From assembly GCF_002139915.1 (NCBI RefSeq), contig NZ_CP018788.1, forward strand, positions 62,001-126,000: 64,000 nucleotides of DNA, given 5' to 3'. Every line of letters starts with the position of its first letter. Position 1 is the stretch's first letter. Below, piece after piece: positions 49,326 to 57,249 of the stretch. Both the position numbers and the translations under genes were made by a program. This stretch comes from Campylobacter devanensis (GTDB lineage: Bacteria; Campylobacterota; Campylobacteria; Campylobacterales; Campylobacteraceae). The notes below the pieces were generated by a model that saw nothing but the letters and a program-made list of their open reading frames with translations, was not told the origin of the DNA and ran no database searches.

Positions 49326-50375
49326 CTACCCCCTCCCCTTAATGCTAGTTTTATACCATTGATACATCATTTTAATACCTTCTTCTAACTCGATTTTATG
49401 TTTCCATCCTAGTGAATTTATCTTAGAAACATCCATTAATCTATCCATTGTTGAATCTGGTCTAGATGTATTAAAATATAACTGACCATTAAATCCAACA
49501 ATGCCTTTAATCATATCAACTACTTCTGCAATACTATAAGCAACTCCAGAGCCAATATTAATATGAGTATTTTGAGGATTTTTGCCCTTAGCTAAATCGC
49601 TAAAATTAATATTTTCCATAGTAAAAATACTAGCATCGGCTAAGTCATCACTATGGATAAATTCTCTTTTAACCTTACCGGTCCCCCAAATTTCTACACT
49701 ATCTTTAGCGATTCCATAATTATTTAGAATTTCAGTTGCTTCTTTTTCATTCATATTTAAATCTGCCAAAACACCTTCAAAATTATCATCTTCAAGCATT
49801 TTAGCTAAATGAAATTTACAAAGCAAAGCAGGCAAAACTCTACTTTTGCCAAAGTCAAAATTCGCCCTTGTGCCATATAGATTATTTAATGCCAAGCATA
49901 AGAAATTTGTGCCATATTGTATATTATATGCCTCACACATTGCAGCCCCAGCTATCTTAGCTATACCCATAGTATATGCGTTATACTCTAAAACGCTTTG
50001 CATCATATACTCTTCTTTTAATGGATTTTTGGCATGATATGGATACATATAGCCAGAGCCATAGCATATAAGCTTTTTAACACCATGTAAATAAGATTGA
50101 TGAATGATATTATTTTGTATCATCAAATTTACATAGATAAAATCAGCTCTTTGCGCTACATTTGCAGCACCGCATGGTAATACGGCACATAAAAACACAT
50201 ATTCAGGTTTTTCATTTTTAAATAAATCTGCAACTGCCTCTTGATTAGTCAAATCAAGCTCTTGACGAGTTCTAAGTATTAAATTATTATAGCCTCTAGC
50301 CCTTAAATTATCCACAAGCGCCGTCCCAGCCGTCCCATTATGCCCAGCTATATAAATTTTAGAGTTTTTATCCAT
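49326..50375 (-). CDS. WcaG-like capsule protein lacking the catalytic Tyr (second paralogue)
   Basis: 349 residues aligned end to end with the GDP-L-fucose-synthase-like reductases nearby (IYIAGHNGTAGTALVDNL; FIHSDDLADA; SLGWKHKIELEEG). In these proteins the catalytic triad is Ser107, Tyr136, Lys140. Here Ser107 (GSGYMYP) and Lys140 remain, but the Tyr is Met136 in YTMGIAKIAG. This suggests either a non-reducing role, such as epimerisation, or loss of activity. The end reads KGRG over GGGGAGGGGG, an interrupted G-run. Stop 49326; the next gene starts 88 bases on. Confidence 0.83.
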   Translation of the reverse strand: MDKNSKIYIAGHNGTAGTALVDNLRARGYNNLILRTRQELDLTNQEAVADLFKNEKPEYVFLCAVLPCGAANVAQRADFIYVNLMIQNNIIHQSYLHGVKKLICYGSGYMYPYHAKNPLKEEYMMQSVLEYNAYTMGIAKIAGAAMCEAYNIQYGTNFLCLALNNLYGTRANFDFGKSRVLPALLCKFHLAKMLEDDNFEGVLADLNMNEKEATEILNNYGIAKDSVEIWGTGKVKREFIHSDDLADASIFTMENINFSDLAKGKNPQNTHINIGSGVAYSIAEVVDMIKGIVGFNGQLYFNTSRPDSTMDRLMDVSKINSLGWKHKIELEEGIKMMYQWYKTSIKGRG

Positions 50376-50936
50376 TTAAAATCCTTTAGTGTGATCTTGA
50401 GTCATTGCTTCAATATCTCTATTTGATAAAATTGGAGTATTAGTAGGCCAATCAATTGCGATTCTAGGATCATTCCAAGCAAATGTAAATTGATCACTTG
50501 CATCGACATATTCACCCTCATAAGCCCATTTGTAATAATACATAGAGTCGCATTTTGAGCTAACATATTGAGCATTGCCAAATCGTGGCGGGATTAAAAT
50601 TAATTTTTGATTATCTGAGTTGATAATGAATTTTTCGTATTGTAGATATGTTGGAGATTCTTTTTGGCAATCTACTACAACTTGGTGAATTTCGCCAGTT
50701 ACGCAAGTTACAAGCTTCCAAGATTTATGATCGCCATGAATGCCTCTTAAAACATTTGGTTTTGAAAGTGTAAATTTATCAAGGACAAAATTAAGGCCAT
50801 TTGGTAAAAGTTTTAATATCGCTTCGCTTGAATACGCCGACCAAATCTCACCCCTTAAATCTTTGAATTTACTAGGAGTGATGATATAAACGCCTTTTAG
50901 TTTTTTAGATTCTTGTATGTCAAACTCTATCGCCAT
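50376..50936 (-). CDS. RmlC-like sugar epimerase (second copy)
   Basis: 186 residues from ATG 50936, the start that matches the paralogue at 52159 (MAIEFDIQESKKLKGVYIIT) and has AAAGG upstream. Double-stranded beta-helix cupin like dTDP-4-keto-6-deoxyglucose 3,5-epimerase: LRGIHGDHKSWKLVTCVTGE, HQVVVDCQKESPTY and LIPPRFGNAQYVSS. In C. jejuni, enzymes of this type (MlghB/DdahB) epimerise GDP-4-keto-6-deoxy-heptose at C3 and/or C5. Directly followed by the WcaG-like gene at 50375. Confidence 0.85.
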   Translation of the reverse strand: MAIEFDIQESKKLKGVYIITPSKFKDLRGEIWSAYSSEAILKLLPNGLNFVLDKFTLSKPNVLRGIHGDHKSWKLVTCVTGEIHQVVVDCQKESPTYLQYEKFIINSDNQKLILIPPRFGNAQYVSSKCDSMYYYKWAYEGEYVDASDQFTFAWNDPRIAIDWPTNTPILSNRDIEAMTQDHTKGF

Positions 50937-51032
50937 CACGCAGCCTTTAAACCTAAGCCAAAAGGCATAGTGAAATTGCAATTTGAATATAAATGAGTAA
51001 ATTTAGAATTATTTATTGATTTTAAATTTAGC

Positions 51033-52082
51033 TCATACCCCCCCATTTTTATACCATTGATACAGCATTTTGACTCCTTCTTCTAAATTTATTTTATGTT
51101 TCCAGCCTAAAGAGTGAATTTTTGAACAATCAGTTAGTTTATTCATTGCTCCATTAGGGCGATTAGCGTTAAAGGTCAAATCGCCTTTAAATCCAACTAT
51201 CTCTTTGATTAATGTTGCTAGCTCTTTAATTGTAATATTTTCATTTGGGCCTATATTTAGATGGGTATTTTGTATCTCTTGTGAGTTATCGATAAGATCT
51301 TTAAAGTTTATCTTTTTCATGATAAACAAGGCGGCCTCTGCTAGATCATCACTATGTAAAAATTCTCTTGTAGGAGTCCCATCGCCCCATATTTCTACGC
51401 TATTTTCATTTATACCAAATTTGTTTAAATAAACTAAAGCTTCATCTAAATTTGGCATATTTAAATCATTTAGTAGCTCATCATATCTATTTTCATTTAG
51501 GAGTTTGGCTAAGTGCATTTTTCTTAAAATTCCAGGGACTACATGTGATTTTTCTAAATCAAATTTATCATTATTCCCATATAAATTTGTAGGGGTTATG
51601 GATATAAAATTTGTGTTGTATTGTAAATTATAGGACTCACACATCAAACAACCAGCGATTTTGGATAAGGCATAAGGCTTATTAGCATAATCCAAATCAC
51701 CTTTTAACATCCAAGATTCATTAGTTGGTAAGGTGGCGTTTTTAGGATAAACTGTAGTTGAAGCTATAAAAAGCAATTTTTTAACACCATTTAAATATGC
51801 TTGATGGATGACATTACACTCTATCATTAAATTTTGATAGATGAAATCTGCTCTATATTTGCTATTGGCGCCTATGCCACCAGCTTTGGCGGCACAGAGT
51901 ATCACAAATTCCGGTTTTTCTATCTCAAAAAATTTTTTAACTTCTTGCTGATTAGTAAGATCTAATTCATCATGTGTTTTATATATCAAATTTAGATAAC
52001 CATCATTTTGTAATTTTCGTAAAATAGCACTACCGACTAGACCTCTATGCCCTGCGATATAAATTTTAGAGTTTTTCTCCAT
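51033..52082 (-). CDS. WcaG-like GDP-sugar C4 reductase (first paralogue)
   Basis: 349 residues with an intact set: [29 protein letters not shown] (Ser108), KPYALSKIAGCLMCESYN (Tyr137, Lys141), FLHSDDLAEAA. Similar to GDP-L-fucose synthase and to MlghC/DdahC of the C. jejuni heptose pathway, so it probably performs the final NADPH reduction of the 4-keto heptose. The last codons are KNGGV over seven G (51038-51044); with six or nine G the frame would run on for 34 codons to a TGA that overlaps the ATG of the epimerase at 50936. Confidence 0.87.
   Translation of the reverse strand: MEKNSKIYIAGHRGLVGSAILRKLQNDGYLNLIYKTHDELDLTNQQEVKKFFEIEKPEFVILCAAKAGGIGANSKYRADFIYQNLMIECNVIHQAYLNGVKKLLFIASTTVYPKNATLPTNESWMLKGDLDYANKPYALSKIAGCLMCESYNLQYNTNFISITPTNLYGNNDKFDLEKSHVVPGILRKMHLAKLLNENRYDELLNDLNMPNLDEALVYLNKFGINENSVEIWGDGTPTREFLHSDDLAEAALFIMKKINFKDLIDNSQEIQNTHLNIGPNENITIKELATLIKEIVGFKGDLTFNANRPNGAMNKLTDCSKIHSLGWKHKINLEEGVKMLYQWYKNGGV
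51038..51044 (-). repeat. G7 tract (C7 on the plus strand) at the 3' end of the WcaG-like gene
   Basis: Seven G just before the stop codon. Tract length decides between stops at 51033 and at 50935 and thus the overlap with the next gene. Confidence 0.85.
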
Positions 52083-52158
52083 TTATTTCCTTGATAATAG
52101 GCTTATTTAACCCATAATTATTACATTAATTCGCCTAATTTTTACTTAAATTTAAGTT

Positions 52159-52698
52159 TTAATTTTGTGTGATAAGCATATCTCGCTCTGATAAAATCGG
52201 ATTAGTTGTAGGCCACTCTATGCCTATTCTAGGGTCATTCCAAGCATAAGTAAATTGCTCATCTGCGTCTGTATATTTACCTATATATGCACATTTGTAA
52301 TAATATACCGCACTTTGCGAGCTAACATAATGAGCATTGCCAAAACCAGCTGGGACTAAAATCATCTTTTGATTATCAGCATCTATTACAAACTCTTCAT
52401 ATTGTAAATATGTAGGTGAGTTTTCGTTACAATCTACTACTACTTGGTGTATTTGTCCATATACGCAAGTAGCTAATTTGTATGTATTTTTATCGCCATG
52501 AATGCCACGGATTACATTGTGCTTTGAGTGAATAAATTTATCATGGATAAATCTTAGATTATTTGGAAGGAGTTTATCGATAGCTTCGCTAGTAAATGCT
52601 GACCAAATCTCACCCCTTAAATCCCTAAATTTATTAGGAGTGATGATATAAACGCCTTTTAGTTTTTTAGACTCTTGTATATCAAATTCTATCGCCAT
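52159..52698 (-). CDS. RmlC-like sugar epimerase (first copy)
   Basis: 179 residues, close to the copy at 50376 (same MAIEFDIQESKKLKGVYIIT start; VIRGIHGDKNTYKLATCVYG; LVPAGFGNAHYVSS). A cupin-fold 3- and/or 5-epimerase for GDP-4-keto-heptose is the likely role. The ATG overlaps the stop of the 3-dehydrase gene as TGATG, which favours translational coupling; that stop depends on the G9 tract 64 bases upstream. Confidence 0.85.
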   Translation of the reverse strand: MAIEFDIQESKKLKGVYIITPNKFRDLRGEIWSAFTSEAIDKLLPNNLRFIHDKFIHSKHNVIRGIHGDKNTYKLATCVYGQIHQVVVDCNENSPTYLQYEEFVIDADNQKMILVPAGFGNAHYVSSQSAVYYYKCAYIGKYTDADEQFTYAWNDPRIGIEWPTTNPILSERDMLITQN

Positions 52699-53927
52699 CA
52701 CGCAACCTTTAGCTCGCTAAGATAAGCGATAGAAATTTGAAATTTATTATTTAGAGGTCTGCCCCCCCCCACTATAACGCTATTTAGCAAATTTATTTGA
52801 TTACTAATATCTATTTGGTGATTGCCTACGAAAAATCCATTTTCTTGCAGATATTTTGCGTTTTTTAGTTCGCCAAAAATTTCGTAATCAAAATATTTGA
52901 TAACCTCATTTTGAGTAAAATCACCAGTAGCAATAGGGCGATACTCTATATTATTAGCTTCTAAAAGTTTGATAATATCAGCTCTTTTTAATTTTGAAGT
53001 AGGTTTTATAATGAGTGAAAATCCAAACCACGAGCTAGAGCCAATCTCTTGTTGTATGATAAAATCAGGATGATTTGCGAAGTATTTTTGGAAAAGCTTG
53101 GCATTTTCTCTTCTATGTTTTAAGAAATTTGGAAGTTTTTTTAGCTGTTCTATACCAATTGCTCCGCTCATCTCAACAGGGCGGACATTGTATCCAGGCA
53201 ATACAAATCTAAACGACTCACTAAACCAATCATCGCTTTTTGGTGCTACTAGATTCTCTTTTGGCAAATTCCTAGTCCAACCATGCGCCCTAAGACATAA
53301 TAAAATGTGATAAAGATCTTCATCATCAGTAACGACAAAACCACCCTCCATAGTAGCCATATGGTGAGAGTAAAATGTAGAAAATGTCCCCATAATACCG
53401 AATGTTCCGGCTTGTTTGCCTTTATATTCGGCTCCCATTGACTCGCAATTATCTTCTAATAAAATTATATTTTTATCACAAATCATAGCTTTAATAGCAT
53501 CAAAATCATTTGGATTTCCGAGTAAATTGACACACATTATCATCTTTGTTTTATTGCTTATAGCATTTTTTAACGCTTCTAAATCATAATTTAGTGTATG
53601 TAAATCTACATCAACAAATTTGAGTTTAAGGCCATATTGATGAAGTGGGTAATATGTAGTGCTCCAAGATACGGCTGGGACTATTACTTCATCGCCTCTT
53701 TTTAGTTTATTATTTTTGGTATAAAATAGCGCTGCAGTTGCGATTAAATTCGCTGTCGAGCCTGAGCTTGTCATAACGGCGTATTTTGATCCGACAAATT
53801 TAGCGAAATCTTTTTCAAATTCGGCTACTTTCTTGCCCATTGTAAAGATATCGCTTTTGATAACTTCATTAATGGCGTTTAACTCTTTTTCATCCCAAGT
53901 TGATGATGCCAAAGAATACCCTTGCAT
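52698..53927 (-). CDS. ColD-like PLP-dependent sugar 3-dehydrase (DegT/DnrJ/EryC1/StrS fold)
   Basis: 409 residues of the sugar aminotransferase fold: MTSSGSTANLIATAAL, EVIVPAVSWSTTYYPLHQ, LLEDNCESMGAEYKGK. The position of the PLP-binding lysine is His188 in FSTFYSHHMATMEGG. A His at this place is the mark of GDP-4-keto-6-deoxymannose 3-dehydratase (ColD, also His188) and RfbH-type enzymes, which remove the 3-hydroxyl instead of transaminating. With GDP-manno-heptose enzymes around it, a 3,6-dideoxy-heptose is the likely product. The C-terminal 23 residues (GGGRPLNNKF...) depend on a G9 tract. Confidence 0.88.
   Translation of the reverse strand: MQGYSLASSTWDEKELNAINEVIKSDIFTMGKKVAEFEKDFAKFVGSKYAVMTSSGSTANLIATAALFYTKNNKLKRGDEVIVPAVSWSTTYYPLHQYGLKLKFVDVDLHTLNYDLEALKNAISNKTKMIMCVNLLGNPNDFDAIKAMICDKNIILLEDNCESMGAEYKGKQAGTFGIMGTFSTFYSHHMATMEGGFVVTDDEDLYHILLCLRAHGWTRNLPKENLVAPKSDDWFSESFRFVLPGYNVRPVEMSGAIGIEQLKKLPNFLKHRRENAKLFQKYFANHPDFIIQQEIGSSSWFGFSLIIKPTSKLKRADIIKLLEANNIEYRPIATGDFTQNEVIKYFDYEIFGELKNAKYLQENGFFVGNHQIDISNQINLLNSVIVGGGRPLNNKFQISIAYLSELKVA
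52762..52770 (-). repeat. G9 tract (C9 on the plus strand) at the 3' end of the 3-dehydrase gene
   Basis: With nine G the protein extends 23 residues and ends in a TGATG overlap with the epimerase. With eight it would end VGGADL, with ten VGGGQTSK, both about 45-60 bases before the epimerase start. Confidence 0.9.
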
Positions 53928-53997
53928 AAATACTCCTTATAAAAATTAAAAGCTTAATTATATCAAATACTACTTAAAACTAACAAATAAATTTAAA

Positions 53998-54449
53998 TTA
54001 AAACCTATAACTCACTCCAAGATATGCCCCCATATCAAGCTGTTTTAGTCTAAATGGCTTATCTTCTATCTTACTTATAGGTTGCGCCACCATAATCAAA
54101 GCTTATATCCAAATCTTTACTTTTATACATTGTACGCATAATTTTAGCTCCAAATTCTATATCCATCTATCACCTATTTCATACAAAGCGCTAGCTAGTT
54201 CGATATTATAGCTTTGCTACCACTTGATTTGCCGCCATGTTCATATGATATAGAGTATCTGTGTGTATTGTTTATTTGATAGCCAAATTTAGGGGATAAT
54301 AAGAGATTATTATCAGATTTTAAATCATAATTATCATCATCGACCAAGCTATGATTTAAGCCACCACTAAATCCGATGAAATACCCATTAGCTAGGGCAA
54401 ATGTAGCACTTAAAAATAGCATAAGAATTGTAGATTTGAATTTAAACAT
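53998..54449 (-). pseudogene. Outer-membrane beta-barrel protein remnant
   Basis: The 5' end encodes a signal peptide and first strands (MLFLSATFALANGYFIGFSG; LLLSPKFGYQINNTHRYSIS) up to a stop at 54195. Behind it, other frames still read KSKDLDISFDYGGATYK and KPFRLKQLDMGAYLGVSYRF with the terminal Phe of a barrel protein at 53998. Several frameshifts and a deletion are needed to explain this. Family: small OmpA/OprF-type or opacity-like porin, about 180-200 residues originally. Confidence 0.65.
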
Positions 54450-54583
54450 ATTTATCCATTTATTTTTTGATTAGGGATTATAATGGCATTTTTATAAAAT
54501 AAGGCTGAATTTGGTCAGCAATCTAGTTAATTTGGATATATTTTGTATTAAATCTATTTATATCTATTTTATTTTTTATTAGA

Positions 54584-54589
54584 TATAAT
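54584..54589 (+). promoter_or_regulatory. -10 box upstream of the glycosyltransferase fragment and kpsC
   Basis: TATAAT after T-rich sequence; GAAGGA at 54609-54614 follows, then TTG 54622 as first start. Likely promoter for the kpsC-kpsS unit. Confidence 0.55.
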
Positions 54590-54621
54590 TGGCGAATTTT
54601 ATATTTTTGAAGGATTTGGGG

Positions 54622-54804
54622 TTGCTTAGCTTTATTGTGCCTGTATTTTATAAAGATTATAACTCTTTTATATATAATAGAGCTGTAGAATTGATTAATA
54701 AATTTAGCAATCATCCAAAAATTGAAATAGTCATTGCCGATGCTAGTAAAAATCCAAATTTAATAGCTCACGCTAGTAATATCAAAATTATCACTCAAGG
54801 ATAA
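54622..54804 (+). pseudogene. N-terminal fragment of a GT2-type glycosyltransferase
   Basis: About 60 codons from TTG 54622: LSFIVPVFYKDYNSFIYNRA, NHPKIEIVIADASKN, ASNIKIITQG, then stop. The IVPVFY opening, the IEIVIADAS strand with an acidic residue, and the final strand match the first 60 residues of GT2 enzymes of ~220-300 residues. The rest is missing and the sequence passes into half of kpsC, so one deletion may have removed both. Confidence 0.65.
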
Positions 54805-54830
54805 ATATCATAAAAAATTCTAAATTAAAT

Positions 54831-55922
54831 ATGGAGAATAATAAGAAATTTTTATTTGGATTTTCTATTTGGAAGCGTAAATTTATGGTGCCATTTTTGG
54901 GTGGAAATTTAAATTTCATAAGCACATTTAGCAAAGATCCACTTCTTTTGGCATTAAAAAAGGGATTAAATCCTAGCTCACTAGTCTATATCTGGGGCAA
55001 AAAAGAGTATCCAAAACTACAAAAATGGTGCGATGAAAATGGTGTGAGTATAATAAGGGTAGAAGATGGATTTATCCGATCAATCGGGCTAGGGAGCGAT
55101 CTTACTAGGCCTTATTCTTTGGTTTTTGATGATGTTGGGATATATTTTGATACTACAAAACCAAGTAGATTAGAAAATATATTAAATTATCATAAATTCA
55201 GTGCTTATGAGTTAGAAGAGGCAATAAAATTAAAACAAAATTTGATAAATAGCAAAATTTCAAAATATAATGATGATAAAGATGGTATAATTACGCCTAA
55301 AAATAGCAAAAAAATAGCCTTAGTTATCGGTCAAGTCGAAGATGACGCTAGTGTAAAAATCGGTGCTGATGGGATGAAAAATATCGAGCTAATCAAACAA
55401 GCTAGATCAAACTCCCCTAAAGCTCATATCATCTACAAGCCCCATCCTGATGTGCTAAGTGGCAATAGAATAGGCCAAGTAGATGAGAGCGAGGCGCTAA
55501 AATATTGCGATGAGATCGTAACTGGGGTGAGTATGCCTGTGCTACTTGATATAGCTGATGAGATTCACACGATGACCTCTACAAGTGGCTTAGAGGCTAT
55601 ATTGCGTGGTAAAAGGGTTATTTGCTATGGTAGGCCGTTTTGGGCTGGATGGGGGTTGAGCGATGATAAAAAGCCACTTCCAAGGCGTTGTAGAAATTTA
55701 AATATAGATGAATTAATCGCTGGAGCCTATATAATCTATCCTAGATATATCTATCCGGTGAGTTTAGAGACTTGTGGGGCTAGTGATTTGGTTTTGGCTT
55801 TACAAGGGCAAAAGCAAGAGCTTCAAAAGCCGATAAATGCGGTTTTACATAAGATCTGGTCGCTATATGCTAGAATAGGGCAGAAAATTTTATATGTAGT
55901 TTTATTTGTGGTAAAAAGATGA
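54831..55922 (+). CDS. kpsC: Kdo transferase KpsC, C-terminal domain only
   Basis: 363 residues that match the second half of KpsC: FSIWKRKFMVPFL, VEDGFIRSIGLGSDLTRPYS, GQVEDDASVKIGADG, AHIIYKPHPDVLSGNRIG, DEIHTMTSTSGLEAILRGKR and CYGRPFWAGWGLS. Full-length KpsC is ~670-690 residues with two Kdo transferase domains that alternate beta-2,4 and beta-2,7 linkages on the lipid anchor; only the GT107-type C-terminal domain is here. The ATG has no good ribosome site. A GT2 fragment occupies the place of the N-terminal half. Either truncated, or the other domain is encoded elsewhere. Overlaps kpsS by 4 bases. Confidence 0.87.
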   Translation: MENNKKFLFGFSIWKRKFMVPFLGGNLNFISTFSKDPLLLALKKGLNPSSLVYIWGKKEYPKLQKWCDENGVSIIRVEDGFIRSIGLGSDLTRPYSLVFDDVGIYFDTTKPSRLENILNYHKFSAYELEEAIKLKQNLINSKISKYNDDKDGIITPKNSKKIALVIGQVEDDASVKIGADGMKNIELIKQARSNSPKAHIIYKPHPDVLSGNRIGQVDESEALKYCDEIVTGVSMPVLLDIADEIHTMTSTSGLEAILRGKRVICYGRPFWAGWGLSDDKKPLPRRCRNLNIDELIAGAYIIYPRYIYPVSLETCGASDLVLALQGQKQELQKPINAVLHKIWSLYARIGQKILYVVLFVVKR

Positions 55923-57115
55923 GATTAGAAGAGAGAATTACTGGTATTAAAGGCAAAAATGTCTTGCTTTTACAAGGTCCTATGGGGGATTTTTTTAATA
56001 AGCTTGATAATATTTGTACCAAAAAGGGCGCTTTTGTAACTAGAATTGGATTTAATGCTGGTGATGCCTATTTTTCTAAAAGTAAAAATTATATCGCATA
56101 TAAAGCCAAACCAAAGCAGTGGCCTAAATTTATAAATAAATTTTATCAAGATAATAATATTGATATTGTCTTTTTATTTGGGGATTGTAGATTTTATCAC
56201 AAAATGGCTATTAAGATAGCTAGGAATTTGGGGATTAGTGTTTATGTCTTTGAAGAGGGGTATTTGCGTCCTGGATTTATCACAATGGAGTCTTATGGGG
56301 TCAATAACCACTCTAAAATGCCTAGAGATAGGGAATTTTATGATGCTTACAAGCCACTAACCAAGCCATTTTCAGCTAAATCCACCTCTACTTATGCCTT
56401 GATGGCGTGGTGGGCGGTGCAGTATTATCTCATAGCAAATATATTCTATTTTTTATATCCTAACTACATTCATCATCGTGATTTTTCGCCTATTAGAGAG
56501 GGGTTTTATGGGATTCGCAATCTTTTTAGAAAGATTAAATATAAATTTAGCGAAAAAAATTTAAATGAGCGTTTAAATGGGGAGCTAAGTGGGAGATACT
56601 ATTTTGTAGCACTTCAAACTCATGATGATTTTCAGGTTAGAACTCACTCTAGATTTAAGACTATGGAGAGCTTTATTGAGTATATTATCTCATCATTTTC
56701 TAAGAATGCGCCTAAGGATATGATTTTGATCTTTAAGCATCATCCGATGGATAGAGGCAAGAAAAATTATAGCTCATATATTGGCTATTTAGCTCAAATT
56801 TATAAGGTTGAAGGGCGTGTGATGGCTGCATTTGATGCTCATTTGCCTACAATAATCAAAAACTCAAAAGCTGTAATTTTAATCAATAGCACCGTCGGGC
56901 TAAATGCCCTAAGCTACTCTAAGCCTGTAATTTGCCTTGGAAAATCTATGTATGATATCAAAGGCCTTACTACAAAAGATATAAATTTAGATAAATTTTG
57001 GACTATTCAATCTAAGGTTGATAGCGAGCTTTATGCCAAATTTAGGGCATATTTGATAGATAATACACAGATAATTGGGAGCTATTATCTAAAAGATGGG
57101 GTGGAATTTAAATAA
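55919..57115 (+). CDS. kpsS: Kdo transferase KpsS (capsule lipid-linker initiation)
   Basis: 398 residues typical of KpsS: NVLLLQGPMGDFFNKLDNIC, IVFLFGDCRFYHKMAIKIAR, SVYVFEEGYLRPGFIT, LIFKHHPMDRGKKNYSS and INSTVGLNALSYSKPVICLG. It adds the first Kdo to phosphatidylglycerol before KpsC extends the chain. It overlaps the kpsC fragment by 4 bases. Confidence 0.93.
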   Translation: MRLEERITGIKGKNVLLLQGPMGDFFNKLDNICTKKGAFVTRIGFNAGDAYFSKSKNYIAYKAKPKQWPKFINKFYQDNNIDIVFLFGDCRFYHKMAIKIARNLGISVYVFEEGYLRPGFITMESYGVNNHSKMPRDREFYDAYKPLTKPFSAKSTSTYALMAWWAVQYYLIANIFYFLYPNYIHHRDFSPIREGFYGIRNLFRKIKYKFSEKNLNERLNGELSGRYYFVALQTHDDFQVRTHSRFKTMESFIEYIISSFSKNAPKDMILIFKHHPMDRGKKNYSSYIGYLAQIYKVEGRVMAAFDAHLPTIIKNSKAVILINSTVGLNALSYSKPVICLGKSMYDIKGLTTKDINLDKFWTIQSKVDSELYAKFRAYLIDNTQIIGSYYLKDGVEFK

Positions 57116-57206
57116 TTTTTGGATTGATTTGTAACTAATCTAAAAAGAAATCCTGATGTATTTTCTAAATGGTGGAATTTAAATAGTTTTTGGGCTGATT
57201 TGTAAC
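57100..57206 (+). repeat. Imperfect 36-bp direct repeat across the kpsS end
   Basis: GGTGGAATTTAAATA at 57100 and again at 57171 begin two copies of ~36 bases that differ at four positions or fewer and both end in GATTTGTAAC. The first contains the kpsS stop codon; the second lies just ahead of the kpsM promoter. A small duplication. Confidence 0.85.
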
Positions 57207-57216
57207 CTTATTTTGC

Positions 57217-57222
57217 TATAAT
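57217..57222 (+). promoter_or_regulatory. -10 box of the kpsMTE promoter
   Basis: TATAAT with TTTTGC in front, 28 bases before the GTG start of kpsM; GGAGG at 57240-57244 is the ribosome site. Confidence 0.65.
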
Positions 57223-57249
57223 TTATCAAATAATTTTGCGGAGGATATA

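Noticed and set aside
49326-49336. GGGGAGGGGG at the end of a WcaG-like gene as a phase tract
   Set aside because: Interrupted by A, so slippage would be slow; not listed as a tract, only discussed for its frame.
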